Positions 17,814 through 27,438 of a stretch of 36,627 nt of DNA are shown here, one piece after another. Position 1 is the first letter of the stretch. Each line of letters opens with the position of its first letter. The notes under the pieces are model-generated. The model did no database searches. It was not told the origin of the DNA and saw only the letters and a program-made list of their open reading frames with translations. Position numbers and translations under genes: made by a program. Origin of the DNA: Candidatus Bathyarchaeota archaeon (lineage in GTDB: Archaea > Thermoproteota > Bathyarchaeia > Bathyarchaeales > Bathycorpusculaceae); assembly GCA_026015145.1 (NCBI GenBank), contig JAOZGY010000028.1:1-36627 (forward strand), in the 5' to 3' direction.

Positions 17814-18668
17814 ATGATTGACCAAAAAATTATTGAGAAGATTCTCTCAGAGCACTCTGAACTTAGTCGTGATAAAATCTTAAATGAGTTAGAATTAGAA
17901 AAACAAAAAACCGGAGATCTCATTGAAGAGGAAACACTTCTACGATTGATTGGAGCCAGATATGGAGTTAAAAGTTCCCTCAAGATAAATTTTGATGGAG
18001 AGCTATCAATTTCTGATTTAATTCCTGGATTATACAATGTCTCAATAAAGGGACGAATAGTCGCTGTGTATCCGATAAAAAACTTTCAAGGTAATTATCC
18101 TGGAAAACTTGCGCATCTAATTATTTCTGATAGAACCGCTTTGCTTCCCGTTATATTGTGGAACGAGAAGACAGAATTTATTGAATCCAATAAAATAAAA
18201 CCTGGACAAATTCTACTCTTCTCTCAAGGTTATACTCGAGAAGATCCAAGAGGCAGAGTAGAGTTGCATATGGGCAAGAAAAGTAAAATAAAAGTTTTAC
18301 ATAATAATCCACAACCGAAAGAATTCCCTTCTATTCAAGAATTTTCCAAAAAAATTGGTGATATTACTCCTAAGCTAGGTGAAGTTCACCTTGTAGGTAC
18401 TGTGAAAAAAGTCTTTCCTGTATCAAATTTTGTTAGAAGCAACTCAAGTGAGGGATCAATTCTTCGTTTTATTCTATTTGATGAAACCGGTGAATTACCT
18501 GTGGTTGTCTGGAATGAGCAAGCTGAAAAGCTAATAAATATTATTAAGAAAAACGCAAAATTGAAGTTGGTAAATGCGAAAGTAAATTTAACTCCAAGCA
18601 AATCACTGGAACTAAACGTTAACTCTTATACTCACATAGATTTATTCTCAGAAGAAAATGATGGATAG
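17814..18668 (+). CDS. RPA-like single-stranded DNA-binding protein with two OB folds
   Basis: 284 aa; repeated OB motifs GLYNVSIKGRIVAVYPIKNF...LIISDRTALLPVILWNE and GEVHLVGTVKKVFPVSNF...FILFDETGELPVVVWNE. Confidence 0.85.
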   Translation: MIDQKIIEKILSEHSELSRDKILNELELEKQKTGDLIEEETLLRLIGARYGVKSSLKINFDGELSISDLIPGLYNVSIKGRIVAVYPIKNFQGNYPGKLAHLIISDRTALLPVILWNEKTEFIESNKIKPGQILLFSQGYTREDPRGRVELHMGKKSKIKVLHNNPQPKEFPSIQEFSKKIGDITPKLGEVHLVGTVKKVFPVSNFVRSNSSEGSILRFILFDETGELPVVVWNEQAEKLINIIKKNAKLKLVNAKVNLTPSKSLELNVNSYTHIDLFSEENDG

Positions 18669-18679
18669 CATTTATCAAA

Positions 18680-19705
18680 TTAAAAGGTTCTAACCTTTGC
18701 AGCTACTTCCTCACTCATTTCACTAGTAGAAGCTGCGCCTCCCAAGTCTCTAGTTTTTGCCTTCCCCTCTTTTAACACCTGAATAACTGCTTTCTCAATT
18801 TTAGATGCTGTTTTTTTCTCTCCTAAATAGTTTAGCATCATTGCACCAGCCAATATTGTTGCTGTTGGATTAACTATGTTTTGTCCAGTGTATTTTGGAG
18901 CGGAACCATGAACAGGCTCAAACATCCCATAATTTTTCCCAATGTTAGCTCCTGCTGCTAAACCTAGGCTCCCTGTAACTTGAGCTGCTTCATCGGATAT
19001 TACATCACCAAACAAGTTGGTTGTAACAATCACATCATAACTTTCTGGTTTTTTAATCAGATGCATAGTCATGGCATCAATATGTGTTTCATCAACTTTA
19101 ACTTCAGGATACTTTGGAGCTAGTGACTTCACTGCATCTATGAATATTTTTGCAGTTAACCTTAAAATGTTGCCTTTATGCACATATGTGAGATGTTTTT
19201 TTCTTTTGGATGCCAATTTATAGGCATGCTCTGCAACTTTTAATGAGGCTTCTCTTGTAATTATCCTAAGCGCTACACCCACTCCTGGAGATAACTCGTA
19301 TTCAATGCCTGAATACATTCCTTCAGTGTTTTCCCGAACAACTATTAAATCAATATTTGGTTTTAGAGCCTCTACATTTGGATAAGAACGACAAGGTCTA
19401 ACATTTGCATAAAGATCAAACATCTTTCTTATTTGAACAGCTGCACTAATTGGAGCTCCAGCTGTTTGGGGTGTTGTCATTGGACCTTTAAGGCATGCAT
19501 CAGTTTGTTTCAATAGAGATATTGTTTCTTCTGGTAAGTTTGTTCCATATTTTTCTATACAATAAAACCCTGCTTCTCCGAACTTAAAATTGATTTTTAA
19601 ATCTGTACTTTCCAGTAAAGCTTCAAATACTTTTATTGTCGAATCGATTACTTCTGGACCTATTCCATCCCCCTTAAGCACCGCAATATTGTAGGCTCTA
19701 GACAT
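18680..19705 (-). CDS. Isocitrate/isopropylmalate dehydrogenase family protein
   Basis: 341 aa; LKGDGIGPEV, VRENTEGMYSGIE, NLFGDVISDEAAQVTGSLGLA, FEPVHGSAPKYTGQNIVNPTA. Substrate not resolvable from sequence alone. Confidence 0.9.
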   Translation of the reverse strand: MSRAYNIAVLKGDGIGPEVIDSTIKVFEALLESTDLKINFKFGEAGFYCIEKYGTNLPEETISLLKQTDACLKGPMTTPQTAGAPISAAVQIRKMFDLYANVRPCRSYPNVEALKPNIDLIVVRENTEGMYSGIEYELSPGVGVALRIITREASLKVAEHAYKLASKRKKHLTYVHKGNILRLTAKIFIDAVKSLAPKYPEVKVDETHIDAMTMHLIKKPESYDVIVTTNLFGDVISDEAAQVTGSLGLAAGANIGKNYGMFEPVHGSAPKYTGQNIVNPTATILAGAMMLNYLGEKKTASKIEKAVIQVLKEGKAKTRDLGGAASTSEMSEEVAAKVRTF

Positions 19706-19919
19706 TTTGATGATTTCCTTCTTGTTTTTGACTTTACATAGGTCTTTTCCCTTATCAGCATTACTGTCAATAATTGAAAATTCAAAAACCTAAAATCCCC
19801 TTTCTATGGCATCCAAAATTTTTCAACAGCACCAAAAATATTATTTTTAAGTATTAGATCTCTTCATAGAATTATTATCTTCGAAAAACGAAAATTTCCC
19901 TTTTATTTGGTGCTGAAAA

Positions 19920-20354
19920 CTATTTTACGCAACTTGATTTTATTGTGAGTTCTGCCTCAGGTACAACTTGAATCCACCAATTAAGCGCTTTGAAAGAATC
20001 TTCATAATAAACAACAAGCCTAGCCACTGTGTTGATTGGAGCGTTAGCCGGAACAGTACCTTCCCAATTCAGTTTTTTCTCTTCATCGGGTTCAAGCTCT
20101 AAATTTTGTGAATTTCCTTCCTGATTCCAAGATTCTCCTTCAAATGCAACATTAATATTCCACTTGCCCGCATCTTTTCCAGTGTTTTTAAATTCAATCT
20201 CAATGACAAAAGCCTCTCCTTGTACTTTTTCAACAATTTTTCTGTTTTTTTCAGAAAATTTTAATGGATCAGTCGCACTAGAAAACGGAAAATTAAACAT
20301 AAATATTATTAGCACAGCTAAAAGAAACACTGTCAAACCAAGCTTTTTTTTCAC
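19920..20354 (-). CDS. Putative secreted protein with CARDB/Ig-like beta domain
   Basis: 144 aa; signal-peptide-like MKKKLGLTVFLLAVLIIFMFNFPFSSA followed by FVIEIEFKNTGKDAGKWNINV. Confidence 0.65.
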   Translation of the reverse strand: MKKKLGLTVFLLAVLIIFMFNFPFSSATDPLKFSEKNRKIVEKVQGEAFVIEIEFKNTGKDAGKWNINVAFEGESWNQEGNSQNLELEPDEEKKLNWEGTVPANAPINTVARLVVYYEDSFKALNWWIQVVPEAELTIKSSCVK

Positions 20355-20467
20355 TGTTTTCTCTTCCGGTATTAATTCTTAGTTTTCCTTATTATATCTC
20401 TTTTGAAAACTTCTTCTAGAGAAAGAATAGAGAACATTAATCCATTTTTTCAATTAACTGAATAATA

Positions 20468-21787
20468 CTAAGGAGTCAATCTAGTTCTATCTCTGGGATA
20501 TAGAGTAACTTCACGAATGTTTTGCTTTCCAGTAAGTAACATGGTTAGTCTTTCTAAACCGATAGCCCAACCAGCATGGGGGGGCATTCCGTACTCAAAA
20601 GCTTTTAAGTGATGTTCGAAACTCTTAGGACTTAATTCTTTTTGTTTTAAACGTTCAATTAAGAGTTTTTTGCTAGCTATCCTTGATCCTCCAGAAACAA
20701 GTTCAATCCATTTCCACATCAGGTCAAAACCTTCACATTTCTCTGGTATAGTTTTGCAAGGTTTTATGTAAAAAGCCTTTGAAATAGTTGGCCATTCAGT
20801 TATGAAATAAAATTCTGGGTAAATTTTTGCCAATACTCGAAGAGCTTCGGTAGATAAGTCCTCTCCCCATTCAATTTCGCTTCCCTCTTTTTTTAAATCA
20901 ATTAGTACTTGATCATAAGTTACACTCTTAAAAGGTACAGATGGGACTTTTAGACTATGATTTAGAATATCCAATTCCTTTTTGCAGTTCCTATTCACAT
21001 CATAGCAAACTTGTCTTATTACTTGTTCAAGAAGGCTCATAACTCCTCTTGCATCAGAAAAAGCTTGTTCAATATCAACAGAAACAAATTCACTTAAATG
21101 TCTTCTAGTGTGTGATTCTTCTGCTCTAAAAAAAGGTCCAACTTCAAAAACTTTCTCAAGACTCATAACTAACTGTTCTTTGTATAATTGTGGACTTTGG
21201 GCTAGGAAAGCTTTTTTACCAAAATAATCTACTGCAAACAATTCAGCACCTCCCTCAGTTGCTGAGGCAATAATTCTTGGTGTGTGAACTTCTAAAAAGC
21301 CTTTTTTGAACAGAACATTTCTTATTGCCTCCAAAGCATGATGTTGTATTGTAAATATAGCAACGTTTTGCTCTAAACAAAGATCCAATGATCTAGCATC
21401 TAAACGAGATTCTATATTTGCTGGTGTTTTACCGGTAATATCAATGGGGAGCTGAGCAGCTGCAGTTCCAAGGATTCTTATCTCCTTTGGAATTACCTCT
21501 ACACCTCTTGGTGACATTTTTGTTTCTTTTACAATTCCTTTAATACTTATACTGTAACGTTTTTGAATCAAATCAGATTTTGTTAATATTTCAGCGCTTA
21601 CTTTTTTCTTTGGGATAGTAACTTGTATTGTACCTGTTCTGTCTTGGAGTATTATGAACCGAATTCCACCTAAATCTCGTATCTCTTGGACCCAACCAAG
21701 AAGAGTTACTTTTTTACTATCTAATTCTGCAGTTATATCACTGGAATAATGTGTTCTGGTTAATTCATCAATCGAATCTAGCTTCAC
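20468..21787 (-). CDS. aspS: Aspartyl-tRNA synthetase (archaeal type)
   Basis: 439 aa; OB fold LLGWVQEIRDLGGIRFIILQDRTG; class II motifs FRAEESHTRRHLSEFVSVDIE and GWAIGLERLTMLL. Confidence 0.95.
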   Translation of the reverse strand: MKLDSIDELTRTHYSSDITAELDSKKVTLLGWVQEIRDLGGIRFIILQDRTGTIQVTIPKKKVSAEILTKSDLIQKRYSISIKGIVKETKMSPRGVEVIPKEIRILGTAAAQLPIDITGKTPANIESRLDARSLDLCLEQNVAIFTIQHHALEAIRNVLFKKGFLEVHTPRIIASATEGGAELFAVDYFGKKAFLAQSPQLYKEQLVMSLEKVFEVGPFFRAEESHTRRHLSEFVSVDIEQAFSDARGVMSLLEQVIRQVCYDVNRNCKKELDILNHSLKVPSVPFKSVTYDQVLIDLKKEGSEIEWGEDLSTEALRVLAKIYPEFYFITEWPTISKAFYIKPCKTIPEKCEGFDLMWKWIELVSGGSRIASKKLLIERLKQKELSPKSFEHHLKAFEYGMPPHAGWAIGLERLTMLLTGKQNIREVTLYPRDRTRLTP

Positions 21788-21801
21788 GAATTAAATCTCC
21801 T

Positions 21802-22329
21802 TTAATGGGCGAATTCGATACGCAAAACAATATTCCTTACTTTCTTGGCTATTTCTTTAAGAGCTTTTAGGTCAAAGGGAAGCTGGAGTCCACGCTTGCG
21901 TTTTAGAATTACTCTTGTTTCGGTAGTTCCGTCTGGTAACCAAATGGTGTTTATTGTTAAAATGTTAAGCGGCATGAATAAATCTTCAAGGAATTTTCGA
22001 TCATCAACTCCTTGTTCTAAAATACGAATAGATTTGTCACTTTTTCCGCTTATTGTTTTGATGATTTTTCCTCCATAACCTAGTAATCGTGGCAAATCAC
22101 CATGTCCAACAACTATTGCTAGTGTTCTTCCAATATCAAATGCTTTATGAAAACTAATATTTTGTAATGATGGATATTTCTCTTCCAGAGAAAGTAGTAA
22201 TCGAGCTATTTTCAAGTCTAACTTACTAATCTCACCTTCCTTAACTTTAGTTGAACATTTCTGGCATAGTATGCCACTTTTTAGACAGAAACTGCATAGT
22301 TCAGTTTTCATATAAACTCCTTCTCCCAA
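21802..22329 (-). CDS. Zn-ribbon + KH-domain NusA-like RNA-binding protein
   Basis: 175 aa; CSFCLKSGILCQKC, then KH-like GRTLAIVVGHGDLPRLLGYGGKIIKTISG. Confidence 0.72.
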   Translation of the reverse strand: MGEGVYMKTELCSFCLKSGILCQKCSTKVKEGEISKLDLKIARLLLSLEEKYPSLQNISFHKAFDIGRTLAIVVGHGDLPRLLGYGGKIIKTISGKSDKSIRILEQGVDDRKFLEDLFMPLNILTINTIWLPDGTTETRVILKRKRGLQLPFDLKALKEIAKKVRNIVLRIEFAH

Positions 22330-22377
22330 TTAAGGAGGCCCAACGGTGTGAATAATGTCCAATCCGAATCAGATTTA

Positions 22378-22677
22378 TTATCTTCTTAAGGTTATCTCAA
22401 TTGTGCTTACATTTGAAGCTTGATTTCCCTCTTGAGAGGGAAGTTGATCTGTTCCAATACCAATCTTTGAAACTTTTACGTCAGGTAGAAATCTACGTCT
22501 GACAACTTCTACGACATCAATTGCTCTGCTAATAGCTTTTCCGCGCGCTTTGACACTAACCTCTTTTGCTCCACCATGAAATGAGGTAATACATGCTAGC
22601 ACATAGTTCATCACTGGTTTTCTTCCGATCAGCACTGCATTGGTCTCTGACATTGGTTTCACTCCTAGTTTCCACAT
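22378..22677 (-). CDS. albA: DNA/RNA-binding protein Alba
   Basis: 99 aa; [51 protein letters not shown]. Confidence 0.95.
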   Translation of the reverse strand: MWKLGVKPMSETNAVLIGRKPVMNYVLACITSFHGGAKEVSVKARGKAISRAIDVVEVVRRRFLPDVKVSKIGIGTDQLPSQEGNQASNVSTIEITLRR

Positions 22678-22908
22678 TAATTTGGCTCGTTAAGCTTTTT
22701 TGTCCACAAATAAATACATTTTGGTGATACTCCAAAATTATAATTTCATGATTAATAATTCCAAAATTATGTAAAAATTCCATTTTAATCACTAACTTAT
22801 AGCTTAATATCTTCAGATTCTATGAAAAAAATGTTTTATTAGTATTTATGCAAAAAGTATATTTGAAAGATAAGTATCAAACTCATAGTCAAATTTGAGG
22901 TTTGCTAA

Positions 22909-23070
22909 ATGCCAGTACTGGATCCAATTAAGAAAGCTATAGCTCAAAAAGCAAGGCTTCATATGAAAATCTGCAGATATTGCGGTGTAAGGAATGCTGC
23001 AACTGCAACAAAATGTAGAAAATGTAAACGCAAGAATCTTAGATGGAAGAAAAGGGAACTTGTAAAATAA
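22909..23070 (+). CDS. rpl40e: Ribosomal protein eL40 (not in the ORF track)
   Basis: Hand translation, 53 aa: MPVLDPIKKAIAQKARLHMKICRYCGVRNAATATKCRKCKRKNLRWKKRELVK*; CxxC...CxxC of eL40. Confidence 0.93.
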   Translation: MPVLDPIKKAIAQKARLHMKICRYCGVRNAATATKCRKCKRKNLRWKKRELVK

Positions 23071-23084
23071 TCCATTCTTTATTT

Positions 23085-23759
23085 CTAAAGCGTTTTCTGT
23101 AGAGTTTCTAAACTGAATGCAGTATTTGCACATCCGTTCTTAATCAGTGGAATAGCTTGTCCAGCTACATTCATGCTCCCTAAAACATTCCCAGACATTT
23201 TCATCTCTTCACCACAAGCAATTCCAATTGCTCCTTCATATCTTGCATTTTTGACTATTTTTGGTACACATGAACCACCCGGAACAACATAAACGTCATA
23301 ACCCTTATTCTCAGCTAACCGATTTGCTTTGCTAACTAAACAATCTTTTGAGCAGTGCTTGCAATTATATGAGGGAATACTTGGATCAAAGATTGCTTGA
23401 CATCTACTATCCATGAATTTTCTAGTGCAGTGTGGAAGAAAAAGTGCCCTCTTCTTCGTTTTTAAAAATTTTTTTCTTTGCATCACATTTATACCATGCA
23501 AGTCAATGAGATCCTGGAGAAGAACAACTGCATCTGAAAGATTTAATCCAGTCGCTTCCTGGATTCTAAATTTTAATATAATTTCTTTTAGAGTATTAAG
23601 AACTGCTTTATGCATGCCTTTCTGATAAGATATTATTGCTATTTCATTGAAGAAGAACCTTGGTAGTTTGGAAAGATCAAAGGTGAACTTATAAGGCATA
23701 GCATAAGAGTAGCAGAACACACCCTTAAAAAGTTTGATTCTCTCAAATACTAATTTCAA
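23085..23759 (-). CDS. DUF116 family protein
   Basis: 224 aa [13 protein letters not shown]...[54 protein letters not shown]. Real start may be the internal MPYKFTF. Confidence 0.78.
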   Translation of the reverse strand: MKLVFERIKLFKGVFCYSYAMPYKFTFDLSKLPRFFFNEIAIISYQKGMHKAVLNTLKEIILKFRIQEATGLNLSDAVVLLQDLIDLHGINVMQRKKFLKTKKRALFLPHCTRKFMDSRCQAIFDPSIPSYNCKHCSKDCLVSKANRLAENKGYDVYVVPGGSCVPKIVKNARYEGAIGIACGEEMKMSGNVLGSMNVAGQAIPLIKNGCANTAFSLETLQKTL

Positions 23760-24717
23760 ACATCAGTCTTTCTACAAGTTCTTTGTAGCGGTTCCTAATG
23801 GTGACCTCAGTGACCTGCGCAATTTCTGCTATCTCTCTTTGAGTTTTTCTCTCTCCCGTTAAGACAGACGCAACATAACTTGCTGCTGCAGCTATTCCAG
23901 TTGGTCCTCGACCTGAAGTAAGTTTTAGTTGCTTAGCTGATGCTAGAATTTTATGAGCGATTTCCTCAACTTTACCCTGCATTGTTAGTTGATTAGAAAA
24001 CTTTGTTATATATTGGCTAGGCCTTAGAGGAGGAATCTTGTAATCAAGCTCTCTGATTAAAAAGCGATAACTGCGCCCAACCTCTTTTTTGTTCACAGTT
24101 GAGGCTTGAGCTATCTCATCCAAAGTTCGAGGTAGTCCACATTGCCTGCAAGCTAAATAGATTGCTGCTGATGTAACACCTTGGATAGATCGACCGCGAA
24201 TAAGACGTTCTTTTACTGCCTTCCTATAAATAACCGAAGCAGTTTCAAGAATGCTTTTAGGAAGACTCAAATTATTAGATATTTTTGTAATTTCAGATAA
24301 AGCAAAAGCCAAATTTCTTTCTGTTGCATCTGAAACACGTATACGCCTTTGCCATTTCCTAAGCCGATATACCTGAGCTTTTTGTCCAGGTGAAAGACTT
24401 TTTCCGTATACATCCCGATCGTGCCAATCGATAGTTGTTGATAACCCTTTATCATGGATTGTATATGTTAATGGTGCTCCCACTCTAGTTCGCTTGGATC
24501 TTTGTTCATCATCAAAAGCACGCCATTCTGGTCCTCTATCGGCGATTTTAGCTGCGACTACTATTCCACAATCCATGCATACAACTTCAGCGCACTCATA
24601 ATCACGCATGAGCCTAGCGCTTCCACATTCAGGGCAAGATTGAACTTTAAAGGAATCTCGACCTGATAATTCAGATGTATCTTTTAATTTTTCTTGCAGG
24701 TTCCTATCTCCACTCAT
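23743..24717 (-). CDS. tfb: Transcription initiation factor IIB
   Basis: 324 aa; Zn ribbon [27 protein letters not shown] and two cyclin-like repeats. Confidence 0.95.
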   Translation of the reverse strand: MSGDRNLQEKLKDTSELSGRDSFKVQSCPECGSARLMRDYECAEVVCMDCGIVVAAKIADRGPEWRAFDDEQRSKRTRVGAPLTYTIHDKGLSTTIDWHDRDVYGKSLSPGQKAQVYRLRKWQRRIRVSDATERNLAFALSEITKISNNLSLPKSILETASVIYRKAVKERLIRGRSIQGVTSAAIYLACRQCGLPRTLDEIAQASTVNKKEVGRSYRFLIRELDYKIPPLRPSQYITKFSNQLTMQGKVEEIAHKILASAKQLKLTSGRGPTGIAAAASYVASVLTGERKTQREIAEIAQVTEVTIRNRYKELVERLMFEISI

Positions 24718-24971
24718 TATCTTTTTCTCCGTTTATTTCTCGAGAGGAGCATGTATAATTTCTCGCCCACTAGTCTTTTAGGTTCTTTGATTCTTGGCTT
24801 AACAATAATATAAGGTGAAGATAAGGGTCCAATGATGTCAAAAGTTTTTCCAACAACTTTTAATCCTTCATCAACTACATCAACCCCGATCTTTGGAAGT
24901 TTATCCGGTTTAATGATAATGTTCTGAGATGGAGTCACATTAAGCACTTTACCCAATCTCTGCAAGCACAT
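24717..24971 (-). CDS. gar1: H/ACA RNP component Gar1
   Basis: 84 aa; [15 protein letters not shown]...[28 protein letters not shown]; adjacent to tfb. Confidence 0.85.
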   Translation of the reverse strand: MCLQRLGKVLNVTPSQNIIIKPDKLPKIGVDVVDEGLKVVGKTFDIIGPLSSPYIIVKPRIKEPKRLVGEKLYMLLSRNKRRKR

Positions 24972-25035
24972 TCTCCCTCGAAAACAACAACGTCAACGTG
25001 AGATTTTATTTAAACATTTCTACCATTAGCGATAC

Positions 25036-25097
25036 ATGAGGATTAGCCTGTTCGTTTCGAGTCGAAACCTTCATAAATGAGAAGTCTCGATAAGACT
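25036..25097 (+). promoter_or_regulatory. Structured 5' leader of the L7Ae-S28e-L24e operon (putative)
   Basis: TATA-like TTTATTTAAA at ~25005-25014; then ATGAGG(25036-25041)/CTTCAT(25069-25074) closing GTTTCG(25054-25059)/CGAAAC(25063-25068), and a second hairpin AGTCT(25083-25087)/AGACT(25093-25097). Confidence 0.45.
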
Positions 25098-25119
25098 GTG
25101 CCTTTAAAGGGTGAGGCTT

Positions 25120-25500
25120 ATGTCCAAACCATTCTATGTAAAATATGAAGTACCTAAAGAAATCGTAGATGCAGCCTATGAAGCCCTACAGATAGCTTCA
25201 AAGACTGGAATTGTTAGAAAAGGAACTAATGAAGCAACAAAAGTTGTTGAACGAGCTCAAGCAAAACTTGTAGTTATAGCTGAAGATGTTGATCCACCAG
25301 AAGTAATCGCTCATCTGCCGCTTTTATGTGAGGAAAGGAAAATTCCCTATGTGTTTGTACCAAATAAAATCAAACTAGGTAATGCAGTTGGCATTGATGT
25401 TCCCGCCGCTTCAGTTGTGATAATCAAAGAAGGAGACGCAACCGGATTAATCAAAGAGATCATAACTCGCATTGAGCAAGTCAAAAGAGGAGCTCAGTGA
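25120..25500 (+). CDS. rpl7ae: Ribosomal protein L7Ae
   Basis: [58 protein letters not shown]-like GGGTGAG upstream of the ATG at 25120 (track start is GTG 25111). Confidence 0.96.
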   Translation: MSKPFYVKYEVPKEIVDAAYEALQIASKTGIVRKGTNEATKVVERAQAKLVVIAEDVDPPEVIAHLPLLCEERKIPYVFVPNKIKLGNAVGIDVPAASVVIIKEGDATGLIKEIITRIEQVKRGAQ

Positions 25501-25730
25501 TGAGCAGAGACTCTGGAAAAGCTAGAGATGAACTTATTCCTTCTGAAGTGATTCAAATAATTGGTCGAACAGGAACCACTGGTGAGATAACCCAAGTTAG
25601 GGTTAGAGTACTAGACGGAAAAGACAAAGGACGTATCATATCTCGAAATGTTAAAGGGCCAGTGCGTGTTCAAGATATTTTATTGCTAAGAGAAACTGAA
25701 AGGGAAGCAAAGAAACTTACAAGACGCTAA
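25497..25730 (+). CDS. rps28e: Ribosomal protein eS28
   Basis: 77 aa; [54 protein letters not shown]. Confidence 0.96.
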   Translation: MMSRDSGKARDELIPSEVIQIIGRTGTTGEITQVRVRVLDGKDKGRIISRNVKGPVRVQDILLLRETEREAKKLTRR

Positions 25731-25753
25731 CTAAAAATCTTGAGGAAAACTCG

Positions 25754-25951
25754 ATGCCAAAACCTAAAAAATGCTCATTTTGCGGCAATGATTTCCCTGC
25801 TGGTACAGGGATGATATTCGTGAAAAACGATGGAACACTATTATGGTTCTGTTCAAGCAAATGTAGAAAAAGCTCATTAAATTTTAAACGAGACTCTCGA
25901 AAATTCAAATGGACCAAGTATTTTGGTAAAGAAGAGAAAGGTAAAGGCTAA
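25754..25951 (+). CDS. rpl24e: Ribosomal protein eL24
   Basis: 65 aa; CSFCGNDFPAGTGMIFVKNDGTLLWFCSSKCRKSSLNFKRDSRKFKWT. Confidence 0.95.
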   Translation: MPKPKKCSFCGNDFPAGTGMIFVKNDGTLLWFCSSKCRKSSLNFKRDSRKFKWTKYFGKEEKGKG

Positions 25952-25985
25952 AAAAATACAGTTGCTAACACGGTTTCCAAACCTA

Positions 25986-25994
25986 TTTTTTTTT
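25986..25994 (+). terminator. Candidate oligo-U terminator after rpl24e
   Basis: Nine consecutive Ts ~35 nt after the rpl24e stop. Confidence 0.4.
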
Positions 25995-26124
25995 ATTTTA
26001 TAATTAAAAAGTAGTTTGTATCAACACAACTCATTATTGATGGCATAAAAACAGCGATAATTTTCAAATTTTCCTCGCAACAGAATATAGTTTTTGTCTG
26101 TTTTCCTTCTAAAATAATCACTTT

Positions 26125-26224
26125 TGGTAGCGGGGAGTAGATTTGAACTACTGATCTCTGGGTTTCTCCGAGCTTAAAAGCTCATATGAGCCCAGCGGGT
26201 TAATCCTGGCTGCCCCACCCCGCT
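26125..26224 (-). tRNA. Initiator tRNA-Met (anticodon CAU) with a ~21-nt intron at 37/38; 3' CCA encoded
   Basis: Minus strand AGCGGGG TG GGGCAGCCAGGATTAACCC G CTGGG CTCATA[TGAGCTTTTAAGCTCGGAGAA]A CCCAG AGATC AGTAG TTCAAAT CTACT CCCCGCT A CCA: 7-bp acceptor stem with A1:U72, three G:C pairs in the anticodon stem (initiator hallmark), 5-bp T stem. Confidence 0.93.
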
Positions 26225-26342
26225 ATGTTTGCTCTGCTATTTTTATAGAATCCTTTTAGTACTACTAATTGCTGCATATTAATAGTTTCTTTTTTGTTCC
26301 AACAAAAGTATTTTAATATAGATTAATTATCAGTAGTTCCTG

Positions 26343-26999
26343 GTGCAAGCAATATTGGAAAAACCTTTCTTCCGTGAAATTCTCCATCCAAAGCTTGAAA
26401 ATCCAATGTTTGTTCAGGGGCTCCCAGGGTTTGGAAACGTTGGACGAATAGCTGCTCATTTATTAATAAATTTTTATGATGCAAAGCTTTTTGCAGAGTT
26501 TTATTCCCCAACTTTTCCGGATTATGTTAGTGTAAGTTCAGAGGGAATCTGTACTCTTCCTAAATATGAATTTTATTTTGCAGCAATGGAAACTGGCAAT
26601 ATAGTTATCATGACTGGCGAAACCCAACCTTCTTTTGATGATGTTTTAGCGCATTATCAAGTATGTGCTAAGATACTTGATTTCATAAAAAAATTGGGGT
26701 GTACTTTCTTAGTAACTATGGGTGGCGTACCTATAGCTGAAGATAGAGACCACGTTTATGTTGCAGCGACCTCTTCAAGATTAGCAAATGACTTTAAAGA
26801 AAAAGGAGCGGTTGTATATGGAAAAGGCAAAATAGTAGGGGGTACAGGTCTCACTTTGGCACTTGCAAAAGAGCTTAAGCTTGAGGGTGTATGCCTGTTG
26901 GGCAGCACTACCGGTTTTAAAGCAGATCGAGGTGCAGGATATCAAGTTTTTAAGTTATTGATGAAAGTTTTAGGAAAAGAGATAAAAGAAGGTAAATAG
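26343..26999 (+). CDS. PAC2 family (proteasome assembly chaperone-like) protein
   Basis: 218 aa; MFVQGLPGFGNVGRIAAHLLINFYDAKLFAEFYSPTFPDYV, GGTGLTLALAKELKLEGVCLLGST. Confidence 0.82.
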   Translation: MQAILEKPFFREILHPKLENPMFVQGLPGFGNVGRIAAHLLINFYDAKLFAEFYSPTFPDYVSVSSEGICTLPKYEFYFAAMETGNIVIMTGETQPSFDDVLAHYQVCAKILDFIKKLGCTFLVTMGGVPIAEDRDHVYVAATSSRLANDFKEKGAVVYGKGKIVGGTGLTLALAKELKLEGVCLLGSTTGFKADRGAGYQVFKLLMKVLGKEIKEGK

Positions 27000-27025
27000 G
27001 AAAAAAAGAATATTCGAGTAATAAA

Positions 27026-27280
27026 ATGGGATTGTGTACGATGTCTATGAATTCCGAAAATGATTCAATGGGAACGTTTGATACGGATTCAAAATTTGTG
27101 AAAATTCTATTAGTTTTAACTGCAGTTTTTTTGATATTCGCTGGACCCACTTACGTTTCTTATCTATTATCCGAGGTTTTTAATCTAAATTATTTAGCGG
27201 CAGTAACTGTCGGTTTTAGTCTTTTTTTGGTTGGATTATTTTTAATATATTTTCTTGTTAAAAGAAAAATTATTGTTTGA
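27026..27280 (+). CDS. Small membrane protein, two predicted TM segments
   Basis: 84 aa; ILLVLTAVFLIFAGPTYVSYLL and AAVTVGFSLFLVGLFLIYFLVKR. Confidence 0.6.
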   Translation: MGLCTMSMNSENDSMGTFDTDSKFVKILLVLTAVFLIFAGPTYVSYLLSEVFNLNYLAAVTVGFSLFLVGLFLIYFLVKRKIIV

Positions 27281-27438
27281 CCAAGAGTTGCCTCAGATAC
27301 CCTAGGGTGCATCATCAACTTCAGCTTTTTAGATTCTTCATCGGCTTTTCTAGAGGTTTTTTGGACTATTATAAATCTTTTTTTGTTTTTTCAAACATCC
27401 AGAAAGGCATATAATGTATTTCTGCAGGTATATTTAAT

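Noticed and set aside
25036-25097. C/D-box sRNA or textbook kink-turn in the L7Ae leader
   Set aside because: No RUGAUGA...CUGA pair and no UGA/GA tandem flanking the stems; only generic hairpins can be supported.
27281-27438. Possible minus-strand coding remnant (...ADEESKKLKLMMHPRVSEATLGQT...) in the intergenic region
   Set aside because: No start codon at the head of the open frame, runs antisense through the membrane-protein ORF, no recognisable family; likely chance.
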